Position numbers and translations under genes: made by a program. From NCBI RefSeq assembly GCF_900113875.1, contig NZ_FORA01000002.1:62001-126000 (forward strand): a stretch of DNA of 64,000 nt. The letters are read 5' to 3'. Positions 19,158 through 30,624 of this stretch are shown here, in pieces. The stretch's first letter is position 1. Each line of letters starts with the position of its first letter. This DNA is from Jannaschia pohangensis (GTDB taxonomy: Bacteria > Pseudomonadota > Alphaproteobacteria > Rhodobacterales > Rhodobacteraceae). The notes under the pieces were generated by a model, which did no database searches, had not been told where the DNA came from, and saw only the letters and a program-made list of their open reading frames with translations.

Positions 19158-21104
19158 ATGGAGTCCTTTCTGTTTCAAGCAGCTATCTATCTGGCGGCGG
19201 CCGCGCTCTGCGTGCCGCTGGCGGTCCGGTTCGGCCTCGGCTCGGTCCTGGGGTACCTGGTCGCGGGCGTCCTGATCGGGCCCATCACTGGCCTCGTGGG
19301 GTCCGAGACGGAAAGCCTTCAGCATTTCGCCGAATTCGGCGTGGTCATGATGCTGTTCCTCATCGGTCTGGAACTGGAGCCGAAGGCGCTTTGGGACATG
19401 CGGCGGCGCTTGTTGGGCCTGGGCTTTGGTCAGGTTGTGCTGACCGTCGGGGTCGTCATGGCGGCCGCGATGTTCTTCGGCTTCGCCTGGCAACCGGCCC
19501 TGGGCATCGGCATGATCTTTGCGCTCAGCTCCACCGCCATCGTCATGCAGACGCTCGAGGAGAAGGACCTGACCTCCACCCGGGGCGGCAGATCGGCGTT
19601 TTCGGTTCTGCTGGCGCAGGACATCGTCGTGATCCCGATGCTGGCGATCATGCCGCTGCTGGCCGTCGGCTCCATGACCGGCAATGCCGGGTCCGGCGGC
19701 GACGGCCACGGCGGCGAAGCGGCCCCGATGGGCGACGGCGAAAGCGCGCGGATGGTGGCCGAGGTCACCACCTGGGTCAGCAGCCTGCCCGGTTGGGGCG
19801 CGGCGCTCGCCACGGTCGGGGCGGTGGCGATCGTGATCCTGGGCGGGCACTATCTGACGCGGCCGATGTTCCGCTTTGCCGGACATGCCCGTCTGCGCGA
19901 GATGCATACCGTCGTCTCGCTACTCTTCGTGATCGGCGTCGCCGTGCTGATGTCGCTGGTGGGCCTGTCGCCCGCGCTTGGCACGTTCCTGGCCGGTGTG
20001 GTGCTGGCCAACTCGGAATTCCGGCACGAACTCGAGGCCGATATCCAGCCGTTCAAGGGCCTGCTTCTGGGCCTGTTCTTCATCACCGTCGGCGCCGGGA
20101 TCGACTTCGGCACCCTCGCCGGCGCACCATTCGTCGTGCTGGCCATCGTGGTCAGCCTGATGGTCGCCAAGGGTGTGATCCTTTATCTGTTGGCGGTCTT
20201 CGCGCGGCTGAAGGGGCGGGATCGCGTGCTCTTCACGCTGAGCCTGGCGCAGGCGGGCGAATTCGGTTTCGTCCTGTCGTCGGTCGCCTTGCAGGACGGG
20301 GTCATCGCGCAGGAAGTATCGGACATCCTGCTGCTGTCGATTGCTCTGTCGATGCTGCTGACGCCGCTTCTCTTCATCGCCTACGAACGGATTTCCGCGC
20401 ACAAGAGCGTGGACGACGCCGAGCAGGACGACGACATCGACGAACAGGCCGAGGTCATCATCGCCGGTGTCGGGCGCTTCGGCCAGGTCGTGCACCGCAT
20501 GTTGCAGGGTGCGGGCCTGCGGTCGGTCGTTCTGGACCGGGACATGGACACCATCCAGTTGCTGCGCAAATTCGGGATCAAGACCTATCTGGGCGATCCG
20601 ACCCGGCCCGAACTTCTGGAGGCGGCGGGGATCTCGAAGGCGAAGGTCATCGTCGTGGCGCTCGACAACAAGACCGACGCGATCCGTCTGGTCCGCATGG
20701 CCAAGGAAGCGAACCCCGACATCCACGTCGTCGCCCGCGCCTATGACCGGGTCCATGTCTATGAGCTGTATCGCGCGGGGGCCGATCAGATCGTGCGGGA
20801 AATGTTCGACTCGAGCCTGCGTGCGGGGCGTTATGTGCTGGAACAGATGGGCTGGTCCGAGACCGACGCCTATGAAGCGCGCGACGCGTTCTTCCGGCAT
20901 GACCGTCAGGCGATGCTGGAATTGGCCAAGCTTTGGGAGCCGGGTGTCCCGATCACAGACAACTCTGCCTATGCCGAAAAGGCGCGCGAGTTCAGCAAGG
21001 GGCTGGAGAACGCCCTGCTGACGCGCTTTGGCGAGGATGCGGAGGCCGCCGAGGCGGCCAAGCAAGCAAACCGTTCCGACGACGACAAATCCGAGGCGTC
21101 ATAA
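19158..21104 (+). CDS. Kef-type monovalent cation:proton antiporter (CPA2)
   Basis: A 648-residue CPA2 protein. Residues 1-390 form about 12 membrane helices, opening MESFLFQAAIYLAAAALCVPLAVRF and containing FALSSTAIVMQTLEEK. A short Gly/Asp-rich loop lies near residues 175-195. Residues about 430-545 form an RCK/TrkA-N domain (VIIAGVGRFGQVVHRML, DPTRPELLEAAG). This is the KefB/KefC architecture of glutathione-gated K+ efflux, although no KefF/KefG-type ancillary gene is adjacent, so the gating ligand is open. A hairpin terminator follows. Confidence 0.9.
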   Translation: MESFLFQAAIYLAAAALCVPLAVRFGLGSVLGYLVAGVLIGPITGLVGSETESLQHFAEFGVVMMLFLIGLELEPKALWDMRRRLLGLGFGQVVLTVGVVMAAAMFFGFAWQPALGIGMIFALSSTAIVMQTLEEKDLTSTRGGRSAFSVLLAQDIVVIPMLAIMPLLAVGSMTGNAGSGGDGHGGEAAPMGDGESARMVAEVTTWVSSLPGWGAALATVGAVAIVILGGHYLTRPMFRFAGHARLREMHTVVSLLFVIGVAVLMSLVGLSPALGTFLAGVVLANSEFRHELEADIQPFKGLLLGLFFITVGAGIDFGTLAGAPFVVLAIVVSLMVAKGVILYLLAVFARLKGRDRVLFTLSLAQAGEFGFVLSSVALQDGVIAQEVSDILLLSIALSMLLTPLLFIAYERISAHKSVDDAEQDDDIDEQAEVIIAGVGRFGQVVHRMLQGAGLRSVVLDRDMDTIQLLRKFGIKTYLGDPTRPELLEAAGISKAKVIVVALDNKTDAIRLVRMAKEANPDIHVVARAYDRVHVYELYRAGADQIVREMFDSSLRAGRYVLEQMGWSETDAYEARDAFFRHDRQAMLELAKLWEPGVPITDNSAYAEKAREFSKGLENALLTRFGEDAEAAEAAKQANRSDDDKSEAS

Positions 21105-21111
21105 TCGGGGT

Positions 21112-21136
21112 GTCAGGGTTACCCGTGGGTAACCCT
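21112..21136 (+). terminator. Terminator after the Kef-type antiporter
   Basis: AGGGTTACCC (21112-21121) and GGGTAACCCT (21124-21133) are inverted repeats separated by two bases, followed by T residues. It lies between two convergent genes. Confidence 0.65.
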
Positions 21137-21180
21137 TTCTGATATATTAATAAAATGGGGAAACGCGCGCTGCCCCGCAG

Positions 21181-22608
21181 TCAGAGGCCCTTGGCCTGAT
21201 AGCTGGCCGCAATTCGCCCGATGGAGACGATGAAGCCCGCAGTGCGCAGGTCGGTGACATCGTCACGGGCGTGCCAGACCTCCCGCATGGCGCCGTAAGC
21301 CGCACGCATCGTGTCGTCGAGACCCGAGCGCACCAGTTCCAGCTCGCCCGCGCCGCGCAGGTAGTTCGACTTGAAATCGTCCGACAGCTTCCACGGCACC
21401 GCCGTGTTGGCCGACAGGCGCTCCAACTCGTCCACCAGAGCCTGGTGACGGGCTTCCTCGGCCCGGCGCTCCATGCGGCCGAAACGGATGTGCGACAGGT
21501 TCTTGACCCATTCGAAATAGCTGACCGTGACGCCGCCCGCGTTGGCATAGAGGTCGGGGATGATGACGCAGCCCCGTTCCGCAAGAATGTCATTGGCCTG
21601 CGACGTGACCGGGCCATTCGCCGCCTCGATGATGAGGGGGGCCTTGATGGCCTTGGCGTTGCCTTCGTGGATGACCCCTTCGAGCGCGGCGGGGATCAGG
21701 ATGTCGCACTCCGCCTCGAGCAGCTTGTTGCCGTCGGCCTCATAGGTGGCGCCGGGGAAGTTCTTTACCCCGCCGGTCTCGACGATGTGGGCGCGCAGGG
21801 CGTCGATATCGAGGCCGCTGTCCAACATGACCGCACCGTCCCGCTCGATCACCGCGATGACCTTGGAGCCGTCTTCCTGGCTGAGGAACTTGGCGGCATG
21901 AAAGCCCACGTTGCCGAGGCCCTGCACCACGATCCGTTTGCCGTCGAGCGTGCCGGTCAGGCCCGCGGCGGCCTTGTCTTCGGGGTGGCGGAAGAATTCG
22001 CGCAGGGCGTATTGCACACCCCGTCCCGTCGCCTCGACCCGGCCCGCGATACCGCCCGCGTTCAGCGGCTTGCCGGTGACGCAGGCGCGGCCGTTGATGT
22101 CGGTGGTGTTCATGCGCTGATATTGATCGGAGATCCACGCCATCTCCCGCTCGCCCGTGCCCATGTCGGGGGCGGGCACGTTCTGGGCCGGGTTGATCAG
22201 GTCGCGCTTGATAAGCTCATAGGCGAACCGGCGGGTGATCAGCTCAAGCTCATGCGGGTCCCACTGGGTCGGATCGATGCAGAGACCGCCCTTGGAGCCG
22301 CCGAACGGCGTCTCGACCAGGGCACATTTGTAAGTCATCAGAGCAGCCAGCGCCTCGACCTCGTCCTGATGGACGGCGAGGGAGTAGCGGATGCCGCCCT
22401 TCACGGGCTCCATGTGTTCGGAGTGAACCGAACGGTACCCGGTGAAGGTGTGGATGGACCCCCGAAGGCGGACGCCGAACCGCACCGTATAGGTCGCGTT
22501 GCAGACCCGGATCTTTTCGACCAGGCCGGGGCGCAGGTCCATCAAGGCGACGGCCTTGTCGTACATCGCGTTGACCGAGGCGCTGAAACCGCCGTGTTGT
22601 TGAGCCAT
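21181..22608 (-). CDS. Glu/Leu/Phe/Val-family dehydrogenase (glutamate dehydrogenase)
   Basis: A 475-residue amino-acid dehydrogenase. It has KGGIRY, the catalytic Lys region MTYKCALVETPFGGSKGG, DMGTGEREMAWI, the Rossmann motif VQGLGNVGFHAAKFL and PDLYANAGGVTVSYFEWV. This is the hexameric GDH-like layout (about 450 residues), most likely glutamate dehydrogenase linking glutamate and 2-oxoglutarate. GGAGG lies 11 bases before the chosen ATG. A hairpin can form in its leader just upstream of the ribosome site. It is divergent from the TadG-like gene. Confidence 0.9.
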   Translation of the reverse strand: MAQQHGGFSASVNAMYDKAVALMDLRPGLVEKIRVCNATYTVRFGVRLRGSIHTFTGYRSVHSEHMEPVKGGIRYSLAVHQDEVEALAALMTYKCALVETPFGGSKGGLCIDPTQWDPHELELITRRFAYELIKRDLINPAQNVPAPDMGTGEREMAWISDQYQRMNTTDINGRACVTGKPLNAGGIAGRVEATGRGVQYALREFFRHPEDKAAAGLTGTLDGKRIVVQGLGNVGFHAAKFLSQEDGSKVIAVIERDGAVMLDSGLDIDALRAHIVETGGVKNFPGATYEADGNKLLEAECDILIPAALEGVIHEGNAKAIKAPLIIEAANGPVTSQANDILAERGCVIIPDLYANAGGVTVSYFEWVKNLSHIRFGRMERRAEEARHQALVDELERLSANTAVPWKLSDDFKSNYLRGAGELELVRSGLDDTMRAAYGAMREVWHARDDVTDLRTAGFIVSIGRIAASYQAKGL

Positions 22609-22627
22609 TTTCCAATTTCCTCCCTTA

Positions 22628-22654
22628 GGTGCGCCAATTCCAAGAGGGCGCACC
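22628..22654 (-). promoter_or_regulatory. Stem-loop in the leader of the glutamate dehydrogenase gene
   Basis: GGTGCGCC (22628-22635) and GGCGCACC (22647-22654) can form an eight-base stem with an 11-base loop about 20 bases before the start codon and next to the Shine-Dalgarno sequence. It might be an operator or an RNA structure; nothing identifies a ligand. Confidence 0.35.
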
Positions 22655-22830
22655 CCGGAAGGTATCTGCCCCGTTTGGAAACGACGCAACCAAGAACAGG
22701 GAAGTGTTTAAATTGGCTGAACAATGCCTTTTTTTTACCCTAATCCTGCCTGCCGGACACCGCGTTCGCGATTGATAAAAATTGCGACGACTCACCAGTC
22801 GGGGAGTCCGAATCCGTTTTTGAGAGAGTG

Positions 22831-24603
22831 ATGTCTGCCATGTCATGCCGCCCAGGAATTAAAACCCACCGAGGCCAATTGGCCAGCTCCGTCTCATCGT
22901 TCCACACGAAGGAAGACGGAAGCCTTACAATTTTCGGCCTTATCATGTTCTTCTTGATGATGGTCGGCGCGGGCGTCGCGCTGGACATCATGCGAGCCGA
23001 AGTCGCGCGAACCGATCTGCAGAATGCGGTCGACCGCGCGGTGCTGTCCGCCGCTTCCAAGAAGCAGACCCGCGACGCCGAGACGGTGGTCAAGGACTTC
23101 GTCCGCGCCGCTGGCCTAGACCCGGATACGGTGTCGGTCGATTCATACGACGACGGCTCCCTGCGCCGGGTCTCCATCGCGAGCGAGAGCCGGACCAACA
23201 GTCTGTTCCTCGATCTTCTGGGCGTCGACGAGCTGGTGCAGCCGATCTCGAGCGAGGCCCGCGAGGTGCGCACCGAACTGGAGCTGTCGCTCGTCCTCGA
23301 CATCTCGGGATCCATGGGCGGCGCAAAGATCAACTCGCTGCGGTCCGCCGCATCGTCCTTCGTCGACGAACTCTTGGACGGTCGCGAGGACCTGACCAGC
23401 ATCTCGCTGGTCCCCTACAACGACCGCGTGAACGCAGGCTCGGTTGTGGCGAATGTCTTCAATCTGACCGACGAGCACACGCTGTCGAACTGCGTCGTCT
23501 TCTCGGACGCGGAATTCCAGCGTCTCGATCAGCCGGACGGCACCGAGTTGCAGCGGATGGGTCACTTCGACTTCCGCACCAGCTACAACGACGGCAATCC
23601 GGCCGGCCTTGTGACCAACCCCAACTGCGTGACCGGCGAATACGGCGCGATCGTGCCATGGTCCAATGACGTCACCCTGCTCCAGAACCGCATCGCGGGC
23701 CTGGGCGCCAGCCATTGGACCGCGATGGACCTGGGCGTGAAGTGGGGCACCCTGCTGCTCGACCCGTCGTCGCGCGACGAGCTGCTGACGATGAACACCT
23801 CGGCCGATGTCCCCGATGAGCTGCGCGTCGACTCTGAATTCCTGGGTCGGCCGGCAGACTATCGTCAGGCCGGCACCGACAAGGTTCTGGTCGTGATGAC
23901 CGACGGCGTGAACACCACCCAGTGGGACCTCAAGCCGTCGCGCAAGAGCGGACCTTCGGCCATCTATGTCGAGCGTGTCTGCGTCGGCAACTGCACCGAC
24001 CTGCCGGATGTGGCCGCGGGCGAAGCGCCCAATGGCAATACCTTCGGTGCGAAGGGTCTGGGCTGCGGCACGCGGACGGTCGCGACCGCCGAGTTCTATG
24101 ACCAGTGCCGGGCACAGTTCGACGACGACGTCGATGGCAATTGGGAAATCCGCTATTCGGTCTATTCCCCGGCCCGTCCGAACTCGAACAAGTTCTGGCG
24201 CGATGCGACCAACTCCTGGGCCAACAGCCCGCAGGGTGGCAACAACGCCGTGCGCCTCGACTGGGCGGAAGTCTTCGGCTCGATCTCGATGAGCACCTTG
24301 GCCAACGAGATCATGGCCGGCTCGCACTACGATACCCGGGTCGATTACTTCTACTCCTGGGAATCAACCCACGGTCAGTCGCGCGCGGACAACAACCTGT
24401 CCAACATCTGCGCAAGGGCCCGGGCGCAGGGTGTGGTGATCTTCACCATCGCCTTCCAGGCTCCGCAGGCCGGACAGGACGCGATGCGCGACTGCGCGGG
24501 GGCAGGCAACCAGTCGAAGTACTTCGATGTGGCCGGCCTCGACATCGAAACCGCCTTCGACGACATCCTGGCTTCGGTCACCCGTCTGAGGTTGTCGCAG
24601 TGA
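22831..24603 (+). CDS. TadG-like pilus-assembly protein with von Willebrand A domain
   Basis: A 590-residue protein. After about 30 residues comes a Tad-type N-terminal helix (EDGSLTIFGLIMFFLMMVGAGVALDIMR) that anchors it in the inner membrane and acts like a pseudopilin export signal. A vWA domain starts near residue 150 with the MIDAS motif DISGSM, and later has VVMTDGVNTT. Several Cys pairs in the insert (CVGNCTD, CGTRT, QCRAQF) suggest disulfides, consistent with an exported domain. This is the TadG/vWA type found with TadE. A GTG directly before the ATG could also serve as the start. Two TadE-like genes follow. Confidence 0.85.
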   Translation: MSAMSCRPGIKTHRGQLASSVSSFHTKEDGSLTIFGLIMFFLMMVGAGVALDIMRAEVARTDLQNAVDRAVLSAASKKQTRDAETVVKDFVRAAGLDPDTVSVDSYDDGSLRRVSIASESRTNSLFLDLLGVDELVQPISSEAREVRTELELSLVLDISGSMGGAKINSLRSAASSFVDELLDGREDLTSISLVPYNDRVNAGSVVANVFNLTDEHTLSNCVVFSDAEFQRLDQPDGTELQRMGHFDFRTSYNDGNPAGLVTNPNCVTGEYGAIVPWSNDVTLLQNRIAGLGASHWTAMDLGVKWGTLLLDPSSRDELLTMNTSADVPDELRVDSEFLGRPADYRQAGTDKVLVVMTDGVNTTQWDLKPSRKSGPSAIYVERVCVGNCTDLPDVAAGEAPNGNTFGAKGLGCGTRTVATAEFYDQCRAQFDDDVDGNWEIRYSVYSPARPNSNKFWRDATNSWANSPQGGNNAVRLDWAEVFGSISMSTLANEIMAGSHYDTRVDYFYSWESTHGQSRADNNLSNICARARAQGVVIFTIAFQAPQAGQDAMRDCAGAGNQSKYFDVAGLDIETAFDDILASVTRLRLSQ

Positions 24604-24644
24604 CCCGGCCCCTTCCCTTCCCGCGTCCGGGCCGGACTTCCGTG

Positions 24645-25253
24645 ATGTCCCGGATCTGGTCCCGCCTGACGGCGGCAATCCTGGGGCGGCTCGACGCCGC
24701 CCTGGGCCTGCCCCGGGCCGCGCGCGAAGCGGGGGGGCTCACGGTCGAATTCGTCATCCTGCTGCCCGCCTTCCTGATGGTCTTCATCTCGTCGTTCGAG
24801 GCAAGCATCTTCCTGACGCGCCAGATCATGATCGAACGCGCCGTGGATATCGCCGTCCGCGAAATCCGGCTCGACTCCAACAGCACCGTGACCCAGGGCC
24901 AGTTGCGCCGGAAAATCTGCCAGCACGTGCGGGTCGTGAGCAATTGCGAACTGGACCTGCTGGTGGAGCTGACGGAAATCAGCCCGACCAACTATGCGGT
25001 GCCCACGTCGGACACGCCTTGCGTAAACCGCCTGACATCCGTCGTGCCGCCGCCCGACTACGTCGAGAACCGTGCCGGCCGGATGATCATGCTGCGGGCT
25101 TGTTACTCGGCCGAACCGCAGCTGCCGTTCACGACGATGACGACCAATACACTCTACCGGACCAACACCCTCGGCTCCTATCTGGTGGCCGACAATGAGG
25201 ATGGCTCGATCCGGACCGTCACATCGACCATCTTCGTGGTCGAAAGCAACTAA
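24645..25253 (+). CDS. TadE-like minor pseudopilin
   Basis: A 202-residue protein with a TadE/TadG signature near the N-terminus: AREAGGLTVEFVILLPAFLMVFISSFEASIFLTRQ. The conserved Glu after GGLTV is the position expected next to a prepilin peptidase-like cut site. The rest is an exported domain with at least three Cys. The start is uncertain: a GTG at 24600 overlaps the previous stop as GTGA and would add 15 residues; the ATG at 24645 gives the shorter N-terminus used here. It lies between the vWA TadG-like gene and a second TadE-like gene. Confidence 0.8.
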   Translation: MSRIWSRLTAAILGRLDAALGLPRAAREAGGLTVEFVILLPAFLMVFISSFEASIFLTRQIMIERAVDIAVREIRLDSNSTVTQGQLRRKICQHVRVVSNCELDLLVELTEISPTNYAVPTSDTPCVNRLTSVVPPPDYVENRAGRMIMLRACYSAEPQLPFTTMTTNTLYRTNTLGSYLVADNEDGSIRTVTSTIFVVESN

Positions 25254-25265
25254 GGAACGATTGAC

Positions 25266-26000
25266 ATGAAATTCCCGTTCCGGTTCCGCCTGCGCCCCAC
25301 GCCCAAAACCCGCTTCGACCGCGACGAGCGTGGTTCGATGTCGATCGAGACGGTTCTGACGCTGCCGCTGATGATCCTGATGTTCATCATTGGCTACCAG
25401 TATTTCGACGCCTACCGCCGTGAAGTCGCGATCACCAAGGCAAGCTATGCCGTCGCGGACCTGCTGTCGCGGCGCCAGGACCTGGTGACGCCGTTCGATC
25501 TGGAAGGTCTGACCACGGTGTTCGAGACGCTGACCTTCTCGACCGACGAACGCACCTACATGCGGTTCAGCGAAGTGCGCCGCGAGGCCGGCGGCGGCCT
25601 TAAGGTCATCTGGTCCTATGCCACCGACGAACAGCTGGCGCTGAACGACCTGCGGGTGCAGGCCTATCTGAGCAAGATCCCCCGACTTGCCGTCAACGAA
25701 CGCATCCTTCTGGTCGAAAGCTTCACCTACGACAGCCCGCGCTTCGGCACGACGTTCAATCAGTTGATCCAGTCCCGTTCCGAAACCGATGCGGCCGGCA
25801 ACCCGCGCTTCACCGTCGGGCTCGAGGACCGCATCATCAGCAACATCGTCCCGATCAGCGCGCGCTACGATGCCCGGATCGCCTTTGCCCCGGAAGGCGA
25901 GGAAGGCGATGACGTGACGGTCAACAACACCGATTGCGACGACGAAATCGTGCCGGTGGATGGCGAGGAACTGGTCGGCGCGGGCAATTGCACCGACTGA
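25266..26000 (+). CDS. TadE/TadG-like pilus assembly protein
   Basis: A 244-residue protein with a short basic N-terminus, then FDRDERGSMSIETVLTLPLMILMFIIGYQYFDAYRRE, the TadE-type helix with conserved Glu. The exported C-terminal part ends with an Asp/Glu-rich tail and two Cys (NTDCDDE, GAGNCTD). AAGGAACG lies before the ATG. It closes a three-gene group of Tad accessory proteins followed by a terminator; the main Tad machinery lies about 31 kb away in this window. Confidence 0.82.
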   Translation: MKFPFRFRLRPTPKTRFDRDERGSMSIETVLTLPLMILMFIIGYQYFDAYRREVAITKASYAVADLLSRRQDLVTPFDLEGLTTVFETLTFSTDERTYMRFSEVRREAGGGLKVIWSYATDEQLALNDLRVQAYLSKIPRLAVNERILLVESFTYDSPRFGTTFNQLIQSRSETDAAGNPRFTVGLEDRIISNIVPISARYDARIAFAPEGEEGDDVTVNNTDCDDEIVPVDGEELVGAGNCTD

Positions 26001-26031
26001 TGCCGCGCCCTTGTGCCGACGCCTGACCGAC

Positions 26032-26057
26032 GACCTCGCCCAACCGGCGGGGTCTTT
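26032..26057 (+). terminator. Terminator after the TadE/TadG group
   Basis: GACCTCGCC (26032-26040) pairs with GGCGGGGTC (26046-26054) over nine pairs with one G-T, loop CAACC, followed by TTT. It separates the Tad group from dnaG. Confidence 0.7.
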
Positions 26058-26115
26058 CGCTTATGGCGGGTCGCCCCCTCTCGACTCTGGCTGCTGGCGC
26101 CCCGATATTGTGGCG

Positions 26116-28071
26116 ATGCGCCTGCCCGACAGTTTCCTCGACGACCTCCGCAACCGGCTGAGCCTTTCGGCTGTGGTCGCGCGCAAGGTGACGTGGGACA
26201 TGAAGAAGACCAATCAGGCCAAGGGCGATTGGTGGGCCCCCTGCCCCTTCCATCAGGAAAAATCGGCCAGCTTCCATGTCGATGACCGGAAGGGGTTCTA
26301 TTACTGCTTCGGCTGTCAGGCGAAGGGCAACGTGTTCGGCTTCGTGCAGGAAACCGAGAACGTGGGCTTCATGGAAGCGGTGGAGATCCTGGCGCGCGAG
26401 GCCGGGATGCCCATGCCCGCCCGCGACCCCCGCGCCGCCGAAAAGTCCGACCATCGCAGCAAGCTGGCCGAGGTGGCCGAGATGGCGGCCAAGTGGTTCC
26501 GCCTGCAACTGTCGACCGGGGCCGCCTCGGCCGCGCGCGACTATCTGGACCGACGTGGCCTGACGCCCGCCACGCTGGAGCGGTTCGAGATCGGCTTTGC
26601 GCCGGATGCCTCGGACGCCCTGCTGCGGGCGCTGACCGACAAGGGCATCGCGTTCGACCTGATCGAAGGGGCGGGTCTGGCCGTGCCGCCCGAGGACGGG
26701 CGCGCCGCGCGCGACCGCTTCATCCACCGCATCATCTTTCCGATCCGCGACGGGCGCGGGCGCTGCATCGGGTTCGGCGGGCGGGCGATGAACCCCAACG
26801 CCAAGGCCAAGTATCTGAATTCGCCCGAGACGGCGCTCTTCGACAAGGGGTCGAACCTCTACAACCTGGGGCCCGCGCGGACGGCTGCGGGCAAGGGTCA
26901 GCCGCTTGTGGTGGCCGAGGGCTATATGGATGTCATCGCGCTCCACCAGGCCGGATTCGAGGCGGCAGTCGCCCCGCTTGGCACCGCCGTGACCGAACGA
27001 CAGCTGGCGCTCCTCTGGCGGATCACGCCCGAACCGTTGATCGCGCTTGACGGTGATGCGGCGGGTCAGAGGGCCGGTTTGCGCGTCGCCGATCTTGCCC
27101 TGCCGCTGATGGAGGCGGGACAGGCGCTGCGATTCGCGATCCTGCCCGAAGGACAGGACCCCGACGACCTGATCCGCGCCAAGGGGCCGCAGGCGATGCA
27201 GGACATCCTGGACGACGCCCGCCCGATGATTTCCCTGCTCTGGCAGCGCGAGGTGGCCGGGAAATCCTTCGACAGCCCCGAGCGGCGCGCCATGCTGGAC
27301 CGGACTCTGCGCGAGGTGTTGCGGCGCATCAGGGACCCGTTCCTCCGGCGTCATTACGGCGACGAAATCGCGCGGCTGCGCGGTGATCTCTTCGGCGTCG
27401 CCCCGCGCGACATGGCCCCGCAGAATAGCGGGCGCGGCGATCGTCCGTGGACCCCGAACTGGACCCCGGGCCGCAAATGGCAGCCACCTCCGCAGGCAAC
27501 GGCGACCGCGCGCGGGTCCGCCCTGGCCTCGGGCAACGCGAACCCCGACGCGATGCTGGAACAGGTCGCGCTGGCCGGGCTGATCGTCCACCCCGCCCTT
27601 CTGTCCGAGTTCACGCCGGATCTGGAGGCAGCGAACTGGTCGCGCGACGATCACGCCGAAATCGCGGGCATTCTGCTGGCTTCGGAAACGGGTATAGACC
27701 TGCGCGACAAAGTGGCGGCCCGGATCGGGGAAGAAGACCTTGAAACCCTTCTTGGTCAGGGCCATCTCCGAGTCTCGCCTGTGTTGCGGTCCGAGGATGG
27801 GGCACGGCGCTGCGTGCGCGACGCGCTGAACAAACTGGCGGCGCGCCGAGGTGCCGATCGCGAGCGGCGGGAGGCGATGGAGGATTTCGCGGATGATACC
27901 GCCGACGAAGCTGTGATGTGGCGGCTTGCCGAAGCGACGCGCCGCAGGGATGCCGCGGCCCGCAGCGGCGGTTCCGACGACGACGGCCCCGGCGATGACG
28001 ATGCGGCGGACAAGGATTACCTGCAGGGCCTTCTGGACACGAAGGTCTGGGAAAAGACGAAGAAAAAGTGA
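26116..28071 (+). CDS. dnaG: DNA primase
   Basis: DnaG (651 residues) makes RNA primers at the replication fork. The N-terminal zinc-binding domain reads [14 protein letters not shown]...[10 protein letters not shown] (CHC2 type). The catalytic Toprim core includes [12 protein letters not shown] and [13 protein letters not shown]. The C-terminal region, with a Pro/Ala-rich linker near residues 435-480, is the helicase-binding part and ends in an acidic, low-complexity stretch. I chose the ATG at 26116 giving [21 protein letters not shown]; earlier in-frame codons are unlike primases. It precedes rpoD, as in the classical macromolecular synthesis operon, without rpsU here. Confidence 0.97.
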   Translation: MRLPDSFLDDLRNRLSLSAVVARKVTWDMKKTNQAKGDWWAPCPFHQEKSASFHVDDRKGFYYCFGCQAKGNVFGFVQETENVGFMEAVEILAREAGMPMPARDPRAAEKSDHRSKLAEVAEMAAKWFRLQLSTGAASAARDYLDRRGLTPATLERFEIGFAPDASDALLRALTDKGIAFDLIEGAGLAVPPEDGRAARDRFIHRIIFPIRDGRGRCIGFGGRAMNPNAKAKYLNSPETALFDKGSNLYNLGPARTAAGKGQPLVVAEGYMDVIALHQAGFEAAVAPLGTAVTERQLALLWRITPEPLIALDGDAAGQRAGLRVADLALPLMEAGQALRFAILPEGQDPDDLIRAKGPQAMQDILDDARPMISLLWQREVAGKSFDSPERRAMLDRTLREVLRRIRDPFLRRHYGDEIARLRGDLFGVAPRDMAPQNSGRGDRPWTPNWTPGRKWQPPPQATATARGSALASGNANPDAMLEQVALAGLIVHPALLSEFTPDLEAANWSRDDHAEIAGILLASETGIDLRDKVAARIGEEDLETLLGQGHLRVSPVLRSEDGARRCVRDALNKLAARRGADRERREAMEDFADDTADEAVMWRLAEATRRRDAAARSGGSDDDGPGDDDAADKDYLQGLLDTKVWEKTKKK

Positions 28072-28153
28072 TTCGGGGTGCGGCCCCCGGCGATTCGCGT
28101 TAGTGATTCGCAATCAGACCATGAAGAATCACTCCCCTGAACGGAGCGCGGCG

Positions 28154-30142
<1,989 letters not shown>

Positions 30143-30176
30143 GCGCAGGTCCCGGGACGCGCGTTCTGATCCACTC

Positions 30177-30210
30177 AAAAGGGCTCGACCAAAGCGGACG
30201 AGCCCTTTTT
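30177..30210 (+). terminator. Intrinsic terminator after rpoD
   Basis: AAAAGGGCTCG (30177-30187) pairs with CGAGCCCTTTT (30199-30209) in a perfect 11-base stem with an 11-base loop, running into a five-T tract. Confidence 0.9.
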
Positions 30211-30290
30211 CGTCGAACCGGGTCGCGCCGCCGCTCCCTTGCCGTCGAGCGCCAGTCCGCTACCCTGTCGCCCAACAGAGAGGATCGCCC

Positions 30291-30563
30291 ATGGATTTCC
30301 TGAAGAAACTCTTCGGCGGGCTCGGCCCTGCCGCCGCACCCCCCGAGACGCCCGCGACAGAGACCTACAACGGCTTCACCATAAGCGCCGCCCCGATGGA
30401 CGCGGGCGGCGAATTCCGGATTGCCGCCACCATCGAAAAGGACGGCAAGGTCCACAACCTGATCCGCGCCGACACGCTGCGCGACCGCACCGCCGCGACC
30501 GAGGCATCGATGGCCAAGGCCCGGCAGGTAATCGACGAACAGGGCGACCGCCTCTTCGGCTGA
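30291..30563 (+). CDS. HlyU-family small protein
   Basis: A 90-residue protein starting MDFLKKLFGGLG and containing TYNGFTISAAP, GEFRIAATIEKDGK, LIRADTLRDR and the C-terminal KARQVIDEQGDRLF. This matches the short HlyU family common in alphaproteobacteria, which is annotated as a transcriptional activator by similarity, although the small form has no evident DNA-binding helix-turn-helix. GAGAGGA lies before the ATG. The cellular role is not established. Confidence 0.8.
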   Translation: MDFLKKLFGGLGPAAAPPETPATETYNGFTISAAPMDAGGEFRIAATIEKDGKVHNLIRADTLRDRTAATEASMAKARQVIDEQGDRLFG

Positions 30564-30570
30564 CCTTCTC

Positions 30571-30620
30571 TGCTTTCGAAATACTCCACGGGGGGTCCGG
30601 GGGTGTGAAACCCCCGGCCC
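30571..30620. repeat. GC-rich intergenic repeat-like hairpin
   Basis: The sequence runs from a TTCGAAATACTCC box into CCGGGGGT (30597-30604) and ACCCCCGG (30610-30617), an eight-base hairpin with loop GTGAA. From memory this resembles a dispersed hairpin element in many Rhodobacteraceae genomes. It lies between convergent genes and may end transcription from both sides. Only this copy was noticed in the window. Confidence 0.5.
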
Positions 30621-30624
30621 GCCC

